Below are positions 1 to 7,736 of a DNA stretch of 8,046 bases, in pieces; the first letter of the stretch is position 1; every line of letters starts with the position of its first letter. This DNA comes from Desulfobacterales bacterium (GTDB lineage: Bacteria; Desulfobacterota; Desulfobacteria; Desulfobacterales; Desulfobacteraceae). The notes below the pieces were generated by a model, which worked only from the letters and a program-made list of their open reading frames with translations, did no database searches and was not told where the DNA came from. Where the stretch lies: positions 1-8,046 of the forward strand of contig JAKSBB010000588.1 of assembly GCA_022361315.1 (NCBI GenBank), written 5' to 3'. Both the position numbers and the translations under genes were made by a program.

Positions 1-1283
1 AACCGGGTTTCAAAATCGCGCACCTCCCCCTGGTCCCGGATTTCCTTCAGGAACTGCTTTCGTTCACCGGGGTCGTAGTAAAAATCCCGGGCCAGATCGC
101 CTATGCTGTTCACCATCTCCTCCCCGGACTCGTAGCCCATCATCCTTGCCAGGGATGGGCTGGCACTGATCAGCCGTCCTTCGGGGGTGGTCTGGTAAAT
201 GCCCTCTACGGCATCCTGAAAGATGGCGCGGTATTTTTGTTCGCTTTCCTTGATATGGGCATGGGCCTCTTCAAGTGCCATGGTTTTTTCATGGATCTGA
301 TGCTCTAAGTTTTCGTTTAATCTGGCCAGCTTCCGGGTCAGGATCACTCGGCTGTTAATTTCTTTTTTGAGTCTCAGGGCCGCCTTAATCCGGGCTTCCA
401 CCACCGGAAGGCTGAAGGGTTTGGTGATGAAATCCACCCCTCCGATATTCAGGCCCTTGGCTTCGTCCACATCCTGACCCAGGGCCGTGAGAAAGATAAC
501 GGGCAGGTCCCAGGTGTCCGGATTGGCCTTTAGTCTGGCGCAAACCTCGTAACCATCCATATGGGGCATCATGATATCCAGAAGCACCAGGTCGGGCCGG
601 TTTTCACCGAAACAGATGTCCAGTGCCTCCTGGCCGCTGGTGGTACATATGATCTCATAACTGGATTCCAGGTTTTCAATGAGGATCTGGATATTATCCG
701 GATTGTCGTCTACCACGAGCAGGGACCCGCGCTCCGTCTCAGGAATTCCTGACTTGAAAAGGTGACGGTATTTTTCCTCGTAGGCAAACAGGGCCTGTTT
801 GGCATCTTCCAGCTCTTTAATTTTTTTATTCACCTGATTCTGAAGGATGTCGTTCATTCCTTCAAGCTGGGTTTTGAGTACAAGACGCCGGTCTTCTTCC
901 TTTTTCAGGTTGATGACGCTTTTGACCCGGGCTCGGACCACGGCCATGCTGAAGGGTTTGGTAATATAGTCCAGGGCACCCAGTTCAATGCCTTTGATTT
1001 CTTCGGCTTCTTCATGTTGACCGGTGACAAAGATCACCGGGATTCTCCGGCTGATTTCCTCGGCCTTTAATCGTGACAGCACCTCATACCCGTCCATATC
1101 CGGCATGACAATGTCCAGAAGGATGAGATCGGGTTTCTGTTCCGACATGGCTATTTCCAAAGCCTCCCGGCCGTTTGTGGACACCAGCACATTGTACTCT
1201 TTTTCAAGACTCTCCACCAGCGGCCAGATATTTTCCGGCTCGTCATCCACAATCAGGATCTGTTTCAGGTCGGGTTCCCTCAT
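1..1283 (-). CDS. REC-REC-PAS signalling protein, partial (C-terminus beyond left edge)
   Basis: I translated this frame by hand: it stays open for 427 codons from ATG 1283 to the edge. Receiver 1 is about residues 6-125, with acidic pair D13/D14, phosphoacceptor D57 ([11 protein letters not shown]), T87 and K109 (ITKPF). A charged coiled coil follows at about 126-170. Receiver 2 is about 186-305, with D192/D193, D236 ([11 protein letters not shown]), T266 and K288. A second coiled coil spans about 306-345. A PAS domain starts near 346 ([20 protein letters not shown]) and is still running at the edge. Both receivers keep all catalytic residues and so should accept phosphate. No membrane segment is seen, so it is probably cytoplasmic. 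The output domain is off-window and could be a histidine kinase, GGDEF, or another module. The start is fixed by a GAGGAG ribosome site and a 4-base overlap with the upstream kinase gene, whose HPt domain is the likely phosphodonor. The domain calls are secure; the partner is inferred. Confidence 0.93.
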   Translation of the reverse strand, partial: MREPDLKQILIVDDEPENIWPLVESLEKEYNVLVSTNGREALEIAMSEQKPDLILLDIVMPDMDGYEVLSRLKAEEISRRIPVIFVTGQHEEAEEIKGIELGALDYITKPFSMAVVRARVKSVINLKKEEDRRLVLKTQLEGMNDILQNQVNKKIKELEDAKQALFAYEEKYRHLFKSGIPETERGSLLVVDDNPDNIQILIENLESSYEIICTTSGQEALDICFGENRPDLVLLDIMMPHMDGYEVCARLKANPDTWDLPVIFLTALGQDVDEAKGLNIGGVDFITKPFSLPVVEARIKAALRLKKEINSRVILTRKLARLNENLEHQIHEKTMALEEAHAHIKESEQKYRAIFQDAVEGIYQTTPEGRLISASPSLARMMGYESGEEMVNSIGDLARDFYYDPGERKQFLKEIRDQGEVRDFETR

Positions 1284-4200
1284 GGGGTCGTCTCCTCTTT
1301 GTCATCGTCAGCAAGGGCGGCTTTCACTTGTTCGAGGATCGTCAGGCCAGTCTTGAAATCAATTCGATAAATGGCCTGTTCAAGCCGGGATAGCAGGTCT
1401 GTGAAACGATCATTTTGAAGGGCTTCTTTGAGTGCCGGCAGGGCCTTTCTGGCTTTTGAATTTCTGCGCTTCAGCAGATCTTCCAGGGATGCGATGTGCC
1501 TGCGGGCAACTATAGTGTCCACGGGGACTTTGCCGGTATTATCCGCCTTGGACTGCTGTGCGGCGGTTTCCCGGAACACCACCTGATTCAGGTTGGTCAT
1601 GATGAGGTCAAGGGTCTCCTTGAATCTGTTCTCCAATGGCGTAAGCTCTGCGGCCATTGTGTTCGGGGCGCTCAATGCATCGTTCAAGGTTTTGGCGGCG
1701 AGATAAAGGTCGCCGGCACCGAGATTACCGGATACCCCTTTTATGGAATGTGTCAGTTTTCTGGCAGTGTCATGGTGATCCCGGCTGATATCTTCGGACA
1801 CCTGGTCACCCGCGGTGTGGAACTTCTCGTAAAAATGAGCCAGCATGGTTTTATACAGACCGGTGTTCCCCTTGATGCGTTCCAGGCCGGCAGCCATATC
1901 CAGACCGGATATGGACCGGGGCATCTCTTCCCATGGCGGCTCCGTAAATGTGTCGGGGGTGGCGTTACCGGTGACGACACTTCGCTCTACGGGTGGTATC
2001 CATTTGACAAGGGCGGAAAATAATTCTTTATCGTCAAAGGGTTTGGAAACGTAATCGTTCATTCCGGCTGCGAGGCATTTATCCCTGTCTCCTTCCAGGG
2101 CGTGGGCGGTCATGGCGATGATGGGGAGATCCCTGAAATCTTCCTCCCTGCGGATGGCACGGGTGGCGGCATGGCCGTCCATCACCGGCATCTCGATATC
2201 CATGAGCACGGCATCGTACTGCCCCTTATCACTTTCCTGGGCTGCCTTTATTTTTTCCACGGCCAGGGCACCGTTCTCCGCCACTTCCACATCAAGTTTT
2301 TCACCGGCAAGGTAGGCCACGGCCACCTGCTGATTGATCCGGTTGTCTTCCACCAGCAGGATTCTGGCCCCCCGTATCGCATCGGTTCCGGGAAGATGGC
2401 TTTTGCTCCTGGCAATGGTCTGGATCGGCAGCATGGCATCTGTGTTTTCAAATACTTCCATAATGGTATTGAAAAGTTCCGATGAATTCACCGGTTTCAG
2501 CAGGAAGGCGTCAATTCCCGTATCCGGCTGCCGTTTGGCTCGAATCACCTGGTCCTGGTCATACATGGTGACCATGATGATTTTTAGATCATGGGAGGCC
2601 AGCGCCGGATGCGTCCGCACTTCCTTTGCCAGCTGAAAACCGTTTTTGCCGGGCATTTTCCAGTCCACCAGCAACAGGTCGTAGGGGGATTCATCTGCAG
2701 CCGATACGAGTTCCTCAAGTCCCCGGTCGGAAGCGTCAGCCGTGGTAACTTCCATGTCAAATCCGCTCAGGATCTGTGACAGAATCAGCCGGGCCGTTTC
2801 ATTATCGTCCACCACAAGAACCCGCCGTCCCCGGATATCCGGCGGTGCCGACAACGTATACTGAGGGGCTTGGGTCTGTTTGTCAAAGGAGAGGGAAAAG
2901 AAAAAGGTGGAGCCATGACCCACCCGGCTTTCAGCCCAGATATTCCCGCCCATCATGGTCACCAGCCGCTGGCATATGGAAAGCCCCAGTCCGGTGCCTC
3001 CGTATTTCCGGGTGACGGTGCCGTCCATCTGGGTGAAGGGTTGGAACAGGGTTTCAATTTTATCCACTGGCATACCGTCTCCGGTGTCCCTGACTGAAAA
3101 CAGCAGGTGTGCAGGGTCTTCCGAATCCAGTTTCCCATCAACGGCCGCTTTGTTATCGGCGGGCGCAGGTTCCACCCTCAGGATAATGTCACCGCTGTGG
3201 GTGAACTTGACGGCGTTGGAAATCAGGTTGATGAGCACCTGGCCAAGCCGCAGGGGATCGCCTTTGAGCGCCAGGGGAACCGGATGGTCGATGACATAGT
3301 ATAATTCAATCTCCTTTTCAGCAGCCTTAACCCGGAACATATTGGCCATTTTGTCCACAATGTGATGAAGCAGAAAATCCGTGTGTTCAATTTCCAGCTT
3401 ACCGGCTTCGATTTTGGAGAAGTCCAGGATGTCGTTGATAATCTTCAGCAGCAGCCGGGAGGCTTCGTCTATTTTAATGAGGTAATCCCGCTGAACCGGT
3501 GAAAGCTCGGTTTTCAAGGCCAGGTTGGTCAGGCCGATCACGGCATTCATAGGGGTTCTGATTTCGTGACTCATCCGTGCCAGAAAATCGCTTTTTGCCT
3601 GGGTGGCGCTCTCGGCCGCTTTTTTTGCCGTGGAGAGCATCCGGGTTTTGGCTTCAAGTTCGGCTGTTCGTTCCTGTACCCGGTTTTCCAGATCAGCGTT
3701 GGCGTACCGAAGCTCTTCCTCTGCGTTGTGCAGTTGATCGAATTGTTCGTTTATCTGCTCGCCCATGCGGATTAATACCCGCTCAAAGGGCTTGAATTCC
3801 TGGTAGGGGATATTCAGGGTTTCCATGCGGTAGACCCCGCCTGCATAGGACTCCACAATCTGATTCAATCCCTGAAGCGGTTTATCCAGCAGACGGTGGA
3901 TAAGGGAGCCGGTGACAAATACCAAAGCGACAATAATAATGGATGTAACAATGAAGAATGTGATCAGAAACCGTTGTCGCTGGGCCTGATAAACCCGGTT
4001 ACTCAGGGCGAACCGGACATCGCCCACCCAGTGTTCCCCCCGGTAAATTTTTGCGGAGCGGGTGACTGTTTTATGAAGGTTGGGATCATCGTAAGCAAAG
4101 AGGGTGCTGCCGATACTGTCCGTGATGATCAGCTGTACCACCATATCGTTCTGGGCAACGGTGATGGCGATCTGCTCCACATCGTCTTCGCTGAAATTCC

Positions 4201-4438
4201 ACAGGGGGCGCTCCAGTGTCCCTTCCAGGTAGGTGAGGGTGTCGTCTGCCTTTTGTTCCAGTTCCTTGGTCTCGCTGTTGACCAGGATATAATAGACCGC
4301 ACCCACGGCAATGACGGCAACAAGCGCAACAATGCCGATCAAGCTGACTGTCAGCTGGGTTGAAATTGACTGGGCGCGCGGCCCTGTGGTTGATGTCAAC
4401 GCGTTACTCAGGCCAGACCTCTTAGGGCATATCCACAT
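1280..4438 (-). CDS. Membrane hybrid sensor histidine kinase with two receivers and an HPt domain
   Basis: This 1052-residue protein is a BarA-type phosphorelay kinase in layout. Order: TM1 about 31-53; an extracytoplasmic sensor of about 100 residues (54-156, with a PLWNF motif); TM2 about 157-180; a HAMP-like linker to about 236; a coiled coil to about 282; HisKA with H291 ([10 protein letters not shown]); an ATPase domain about 388-518 with N-box (NLISNAVKF), DTGDGM and GGTGLGLS; receiver 1 about 538-663 (D592, K648); receiver 2 about 690-814 (D747, K799); HPt about 842-950 with H897 ([12 protein letters not shown]); and a helical tail about 975-1045. All phosphotransfer residues are present, so a full His-Asp-His-Asp relay is possible. 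The stimulus is unknown. An in-frame TAG directly precedes ATG 4438, so no longer N-terminus is possible. No ribosome site precedes this ATG, so the true start could be slightly downstream (a CTG at codon 10 follows AAGAGG; TTG at codon 14). The gene has its own promoter and is co-translated with the next gene. Confidence 0.97.
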   Translation of the reverse strand: MWICPKRSGLSNALTSTTGPRAQSISTQLTVSLIGIVALVAVIAVGAVYYILVNSETKELEQKADDTLTYLEGTLERPLWNFSEDDVEQIAITVAQNDMVVQLIITDSIGSTLFAYDDPNLHKTVTRSAKIYRGEHWVGDVRFALSNRVYQAQRQRFLITFFIVTSIIIVALVFVTGSLIHRLLDKPLQGLNQIVESYAGGVYRMETLNIPYQEFKPFERVLIRMGEQINEQFDQLHNAEEELRYANADLENRVQERTAELEAKTRMLSTAKKAAESATQAKSDFLARMSHEIRTPMNAVIGLTNLALKTELSPVQRDYLIKIDEASRLLLKIINDILDFSKIEAGKLEIEHTDFLLHHIVDKMANMFRVKAAEKEIELYYVIDHPVPLALKGDPLRLGQVLINLISNAVKFTHSGDIILRVEPAPADNKAAVDGKLDSEDPAHLLFSVRDTGDGMPVDKIETLFQPFTQMDGTVTRKYGGTGLGLSICQRLVTMMGGNIWAESRVGHGSTFFFSLSFDKQTQAPQYTLSAPPDIRGRRVLVVDDNETARLILSQILSGFDMEVTTADASDRGLEELVSAADESPYDLLLVDWKMPGKNGFQLAKEVRTHPALASHDLKIIMVTMYDQDQVIRAKRQPDTGIDAFLLKPVNSSELFNTIMEVFENTDAMLPIQTIARSKSHLPGTDAIRGARILLVEDNRINQQVAVAYLAGEKLDVEVAENGALAVEKIKAAQESDKGQYDAVLMDIEMPVMDGHAATRAIRREEDFRDLPIIAMTAHALEGDRDKCLAAGMNDYVSKPFDDKELFSALVKWIPPVERSVVTGNATPDTFTEPPWEEMPRSISGLDMAAGLERIKGNTGLYKTMLAHFYEKFHTAGDQVSEDISRDHHDTARKLTHSIKGVSGNLGAGDLYLAAKTLNDALSAPNTMAAELTPLENRFKETLDLIMTNLNQVVFRETAAQQSKADNTGKVPVDTIVARRHIASLEDLLKRRNSKARKALPALKEALQNDRFTDLLSRLEQAIYRIDFKTGLTILEQVKAALADDDKEETTP
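1292..1297 (-). promoter_or_regulatory. Ribosome binding site and ATGA coupling for the REC-REC-PAS gene
   Basis: On the minus strand GAGGAG lies 8 bases before ATG 1283, inside the last codons of the kinase gene. The kinase stop TGA (1282-1280) overlaps this ATG as ATGA. This arrangement usually couples translation, so the two proteins should be made together. Confidence 0.8.
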
Positions 4439-4450
4439 CTATGGATATGC
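4427..4450. repeat. Perfect 9-bp inverted repeat around the kinase start codon
   Basis: The arms are GCATATCCA (4427-4435) and TGGATATGC (4442-4450), with a 6-base loop (4436-4441). The annotated kinase ATG (4438-4436) is in the loop. In the transcript this could fold into a hairpin presenting the AUG in its loop, or the DNA could be a dyad bound by a regulator. The pairing is seen directly; the function is inferred. Confidence 0.7.
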
Positions 4451-4527
4451 ACGGCAATTATGTTCAGGATACGGTTGGAACGTCGTGTTTTCCGCCTTGT
4501 TCTAACGGAAATTACATATATTTAGGT

Positions 4528-4557
4528 ATAATAAATGGTCCAGAGGGGATGTGTCAA
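4528..4557 (-). promoter_or_regulatory. Sigma-70-like promoter for the hybrid kinase operon
   Basis: On the minus strand a consensus -35 TTGACA (4557-4552) is followed after 18 bases by TATTAT (4533-4528), a 5-of-6 match to the -10 consensus. Transcription would start near 4521, giving a leader of about 80 bases before ATG 4438 that includes the inverted repeat. It lies in the 148-bp gap after the GntR gene, so the kinase need not depend on read-through. The rest of this gap shows no gene and no clear terminator. Confidence 0.65.
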
Positions 4558-4586
4558 ATTTTTATTTTCAGATCAATCCCATCGCA

Positions 4587-5279
4587 TCAGTCCGAGAAGA
4601 TAAATCCCTGGGTCTCAAGCAAGGGGAGCAATCGTTCTTTGATCTGCCTGAGATGAACCTCCATTTTTTCAACGGCCAGGTCCGGATTCCGGGCTTCAAT
4701 GGCTGCGATCACGTCCCGGTGTTCCCTGATCCGTTCTTCCGGTGCGGTACGCAGACGGGAGGTGAGTATTCGGATGCGTTGAATCCTGTCATTGATCTGG
4801 GACATCATCTGGCAGAGGGTCTCATTGCCGTGGAAGATGATGAGCTTTTCGTGGAATGCCAGGTCATTTTCAAAGAAGGTGTCGTAATCCGCTTCTTTCA
4901 AGGCAGCCTCCATTCGGACGAGGGTGGCGTTGAGGTCTGCAACCTGTGCCGGCGTGGCGTGGCGGGCCACATGTTTCACCGCATGCAGTTCCACCAGTTT
5001 CCGGATTTCGTAAATTTCCATCAGCCCTTTCATGGTGAGGGGGGCAACCCTGAACTTTTTTCCCGGGGCGGATTCAACGAGCCCTTCCCGTTCCAGCCGG
5101 ACAATGGCCTCGCGCACCGGGGTACGGCTGGCACCCAGTTCATTTGACAATGTCTGGACCATGAGCAATTCCCCGGGTCGCAACTGCAGATCCATGATCT
5201 TTTTTTTCAGGGTGTTATAAACCTGGAGGGTAACGGGGATATTTCCGGGGGTATCGGGGGCTGTCATCATTTGTCCCAT
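4587..5279 (-). CDS. GntR-family transcriptional regulator, FadR/FCD subfamily
   Basis: This 230-residue protein has the standard length and layout of the FCD subgroup. The N-terminal winged helix-turn-helix is about residues 16-80, with the typical LRPGELL turn and recognition segment ASRTPVREAIVRLEREGLV (50-68). The C-terminal all-helical FCD ligand domain is about 86-217. D139, H143, H187 and H209 sit at the positions of the usual metal/ligand site, so a bound metal and a small carboxylate-type effector are expected. Such proteins act as dimers on short palindromes and usually repress. ATG 5279 follows TAGGGTG by four bases, a modest ribosome site; ATG at codon 4 or 5 is possible. It is divergent from the 741-residue gene, and a matching palindrome lies in the shared gap, so self-control and control of that gene are likely (inference). 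No metabolic gene that would reveal the effector is nearby. Confidence 0.95.
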   Translation of the reverse strand: MGQMMTAPDTPGNIPVTLQVYNTLKKKIMDLQLRPGELLMVQTLSNELGASRTPVREAIVRLEREGLVESAPGKKFRVAPLTMKGLMEIYEIRKLVELHAVKHVARHATPAQVADLNATLVRMEAALKEADYDTFFENDLAFHEKLIIFHGNETLCQMMSQINDRIQRIRILTSRLRTAPEERIREHRDVIAAIEARNPDLAVEKMEVHLRQIKERLLPLLETQGFIFSD

Positions 5280-5334
5280 ACTACACCCTATTTCTTATTT
5301 TTCAAGGAGATTCAACGCGAACCATCGAAATAAA

Positions 5335-5362
5335 TTGACTTTTGCATATAAAAGTGTATACA
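5335..5362 (+). promoter_or_regulatory. Candidate promoter for the 741-residue gene
   Basis: TTGACT (5335-5340, five of six -35 matches) is followed after 16 bases by TATACA (5357-5362, four of six -10 matches). Transcription would start near 5369, giving a leader of about 120 bases. The -10 is inside the GTGTATACAC palindrome, so a bound repressor would block polymerase. It is predicted from sequence only. Confidence 0.55.
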
Positions 5363-5363
5363 C
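5354..5363. promoter_or_regulatory. Candidate GntR/FCD operator, palindrome GTGTATACAC
   Basis: This is a perfect 10-bp palindrome about 75 bp upstream of the GntR start, in the divergent gap. FCD-type GntR regulators commonly bind GT-N(2-3)-AC palindromes with GTATAC-like cores, and this fits. It overlaps the predicted -10 of the 741-residue gene. Being symmetric, it could also affect transcription toward the GntR gene. Confidence 0.6.
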
Positions 5364-5492
5364 ATTGTGCGGAAAAATAAAAATGTGAGGAAATATTGAA
5401 AAAGCAAAATTATCAGGTTGGATTGTTTCGTATAAGTAAAAATTTTGTCTGAAATTTTGTGAATTTTAAAATCATGTCTTGGGGAGGGCAAG
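5364..5492 (+). other. AT-rich leader of the 741-residue gene
   Basis: This non-coding stretch is much richer in A and T than the genes around it. It holds two copies of AAATTTTGT (5440-5448 and 5452-5460), 12 bases apart, and an A/T-only palindrome ATTTTAAAAT (5463-5472). I see no small gene and no recognised riboswitch. The repeats may be just composition, or sites for an AT-binding protein. Confidence 0.4.
5481..5487 (+). promoter_or_regulatory. Strong ribosome binding site for the 741-residue gene
   Basis: GGGGAGG precedes ATG 5493 with a spacer of about five to six bases, in an otherwise AT-rich leader. It fixes this start over later in-frame ATGs such as codon 23. Confidence 0.8.
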
Positions 5493-7718
5493 ATGAATCT
5501 GCTAAGAAGAAAAAACCGGGATATCGGCGCACATTTGAAAAACCGGGTGGGTGAAATCATGGAAAGTCCGGTGACCGATGCCGATATCTGCCGGTACTTT
5601 GTCAAGGTCGGCCTGGCCAATAAAGGGGATTTCCAGTCCTATTGGTTTGCCAAGGGAAGCACAAAGGCGGTGGCATTGGAGGTGGATCTCATCGCTCTTG
5701 GCGCGGCCTGTGCGGGTGTCCCTCTGCCGTCCACACCGGTGTTTGCCGACGTCGGTGTTAAAGCACGGGTGACCAACACCCGGAACAACCTGCTGGCTGC
5801 CGTTGTCAGCCCCCAAACCCTTGAAGCCGGAGGGCGGAAGCTAAGCACCGAAAGCAACGGGGAGATCATTTTTCTGGCCATGACCGGTTACCGGTGGGAG
5901 AGCGGGGTTGATTTCTCAGCTGAAATCGGTGTGAAGGCCGAAGTGCCCAACCTGCCGTCCTTCGGATCAGCCAAGGGGGAATACGGCGGGAACGATGACA
6001 AGCCCACGTCTGTGGAATCCGGCACCTATGCGGAACTGGCCGCATTTGAAATCAACGTCGGTGCCAAGGCCAGTGTGCAGGGCAGTGCCGGTATCTCAGG
6101 GGAACGCCTTTACCTGAGTGATACCGTGCCCACCTTCATCAGGAAGTCTGCGGGGTTGACCGAGCTGGAAAAACACCTGATGCTGGTGCTGAAGAACGGG
6201 GATAAAAAAGCCTGTATCAAGGCAGCGGTTCAGGCCTTTTTGACCACCCACGACAGGACGCAGCAACGGAGTTTTATCCGCAGACTTTCCCGGGGCGGCT
6301 CAGTATCCACGGATCAGTTTCTGGAAGCTCTGACGTCATTGGAGACGGAAACCCGGGACAATTCAGTCCGGGAAATGTGCCGCCACCATATCCGTGCCCT
6401 TGAGGATTTCCGCGCAGCCAATGTGCTGGGGCCCTATAATTTTATTTCCCTGTGGGGGATGAAACCCCAGATCGGTGCGGGCATCAGTGCCTCTGCCCAG
6501 GCATCGGTGTCTGCTGAAGTGGGCGGTATTGCCGGTGCGGGTGCCGGGGCCAGCGTGGAATTGAAAGGGCCGTCTGTGGAAGCATCCCTGAAATTTACCC
6601 GTTTCCGTGTCCAGACTGCGGGGCTGGCTGCAGACAGCCGCAGCGGCAGTGGCGCCACATCCGGTGTGACACCGGGAAACCTGCCTGCACGGACCAGTTC
6701 AAATGCCTATGCCATCATGACCCAGGATACGAGCATCACATACGGGCAGATGGATCTGACGATTATTGAAGCATCTGCAAATGCGGAAATCGCGGCTTCC
6801 CAGAGCCTGGTGGGCGCCGGAAAACTCCAAACCGGCAGGGATGCCGGAAAATCAAAACGGAAAGGGCTTGCCATTGCATCCGTGAGTGGCGAGGCGGTTG
6901 CAGGGCTTGAAGAAATCGGTGTTAAGGCAGAGGCTGCCGCCGGACTGAAAAAGGCCCTCAACTTCATGCAATACGAATCGGCTGTTGCCTTTTGGGCGCC
7001 TCCGAAGACACCCGGACGAAGACCCGGCCAGACTGTGAATGTCCCCCTGGCACAAGGCTCGGGGTTTTCCTTCGGCCAGTCCGTGGACACCTGGCAGCTC
7101 GGCCGTTGTCTCAGCGAGCTTGCGGACAATCCCGGCCGCCCCTGCGGATATGTTCAGGGGCTTGCCAAACGGCTGAACGTGACCTACAAAGCATTGACCG
7201 TGTTTCTCAAGGAACAGCGGGAACTCATTCTGGACATTGCTCATCTCACCCGGTTGAGTGCGGCAGAACGGGAGAAGTACAAAGATCATCTTCCCACACC
7301 CACGGCATTTCTCATTGAGTCCTCATTCGGCCTGAAGAATGCCGGTACCGCATCGGTGGATGCCATGTGGTCCGATCAGGGACGGTGGGTGCTGGGGCCC
7401 GGCGGCCGGGGCAAAACCCTCAGGGGCAAACTGATCGGTAAGCAGCCCAGGGAAGCCGGCCGTCTCCAGGCCATCCGCCTGCGCTATAGAATGGCCGATG
7501 ATATGCGGGAAAGCAAGACGCGGTTTTCCCTGGGGATCAAGTATATTGTACGGCTGGGAATTGAATACGCCTCTGTGGAGGAAGCCGGCTCCGAGGGGAT
7601 TGTAAATCTGGGAACCACCTGGTTTAACGATTTCAGTGCCTACAACACCACTGCGGTGCGGGCCCAGGCAGAGGCCTGTGAGAAAGCGGTGCCTCAGGTG
7701 GTATTAATTCATCAATAA
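5493..7718 (+). CDS. Uncharacterised 741-residue protein with small-residue-rich beta-like repeats
   Basis: I do not recognise a family. The N-terminus is basic (MNLLRRKNRD), without a signal peptide, and no membrane helix is visible, so the protein is probably cytoplasmic unless exported by a specialised route. Beta-like stretches rich in Ala, Gly, Ser and Val (about 58-205, 325-372, 404-490, 604-710) alternate with charged helical blocks (about 222-310 and 534-600). A short motif recurs: VGVKARV (87-93), IGVKAEV (145-151), VGAKASV (189-195) and IGVKAEA (475-481). The stretch 328-368 alternates small and polar residues (GISASAQASVSAEV and so on), as in beta-sheet or fibre-like folds. A loop at 382-403 is rich in Ser, Gly and Thr. 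Cysteines are few (33, 73, 241, 296, 539, 551, 729). The frame is intact, with a strong ribosome site, normal codon use and a likely regulated promoter, so it is a real expressed gene. A structural, envelope-binding or pore-type role is possible but unproven. Confidence 0.9.
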   Translation: MNLLRRKNRDIGAHLKNRVGEIMESPVTDADICRYFVKVGLANKGDFQSYWFAKGSTKAVALEVDLIALGAACAGVPLPSTPVFADVGVKARVTNTRNNLLAAVVSPQTLEAGGRKLSTESNGEIIFLAMTGYRWESGVDFSAEIGVKAEVPNLPSFGSAKGEYGGNDDKPTSVESGTYAELAAFEINVGAKASVQGSAGISGERLYLSDTVPTFIRKSAGLTELEKHLMLVLKNGDKKACIKAAVQAFLTTHDRTQQRSFIRRLSRGGSVSTDQFLEALTSLETETRDNSVREMCRHHIRALEDFRAANVLGPYNFISLWGMKPQIGAGISASAQASVSAEVGGIAGAGAGASVELKGPSVEASLKFTRFRVQTAGLAADSRSGSGATSGVTPGNLPARTSSNAYAIMTQDTSITYGQMDLTIIEASANAEIAASQSLVGAGKLQTGRDAGKSKRKGLAIASVSGEAVAGLEEIGVKAEAAAGLKKALNFMQYESAVAFWAPPKTPGRRPGQTVNVPLAQGSGFSFGQSVDTWQLGRCLSELADNPGRPCGYVQGLAKRLNVTYKALTVFLKEQRELILDIAHLTRLSAAEREKYKDHLPTPTAFLIESSFGLKNAGTASVDAMWSDQGRWVLGPGGRGKTLRGKLIGKQPREAGRLQAIRLRYRMADDMRESKTRFSLGIKYIVRLGIEYASVEEAGSEGIVNLGTTWFNDFSAYNTTAVRAQAEACEKAVPQVVLIHQ

Positions 7719-7736
7719 TCCGGTTGCGGTGCGATA

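Noticed and set aside
3896..4363. Plus-strand frames of up to 155 codons opposite the kinase
   Set aside because: They are shadows of the strongly conserved minus-strand kinase and show no domain or ribosome site of their own.
4551..5147. Plus-strand frame of 198 codons opposite the GntR gene
   Set aside because: The minus strand encodes a full FCD-type regulator with all its key residues; the opposite frame is His/Phe/Gly-rich shadow sequence.
5312..5620. Minus-strand reading frame of 102 codons across the divergent gap
   Set aside because: It overlaps the start of the 741-residue gene and its promoter, has no family features, and its low-complexity translation reflects AT-rich DNA.
7395..7418. 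Walker A-like match GPGGRGKT in the orphan protein (residues 635-642)
   Set aside because: It fits GxxxxGKT, but only about 100 residues follow, no Walker B or other ATPase motif is seen, and the surroundings are Gly-rich and basic. Chance is more likely.
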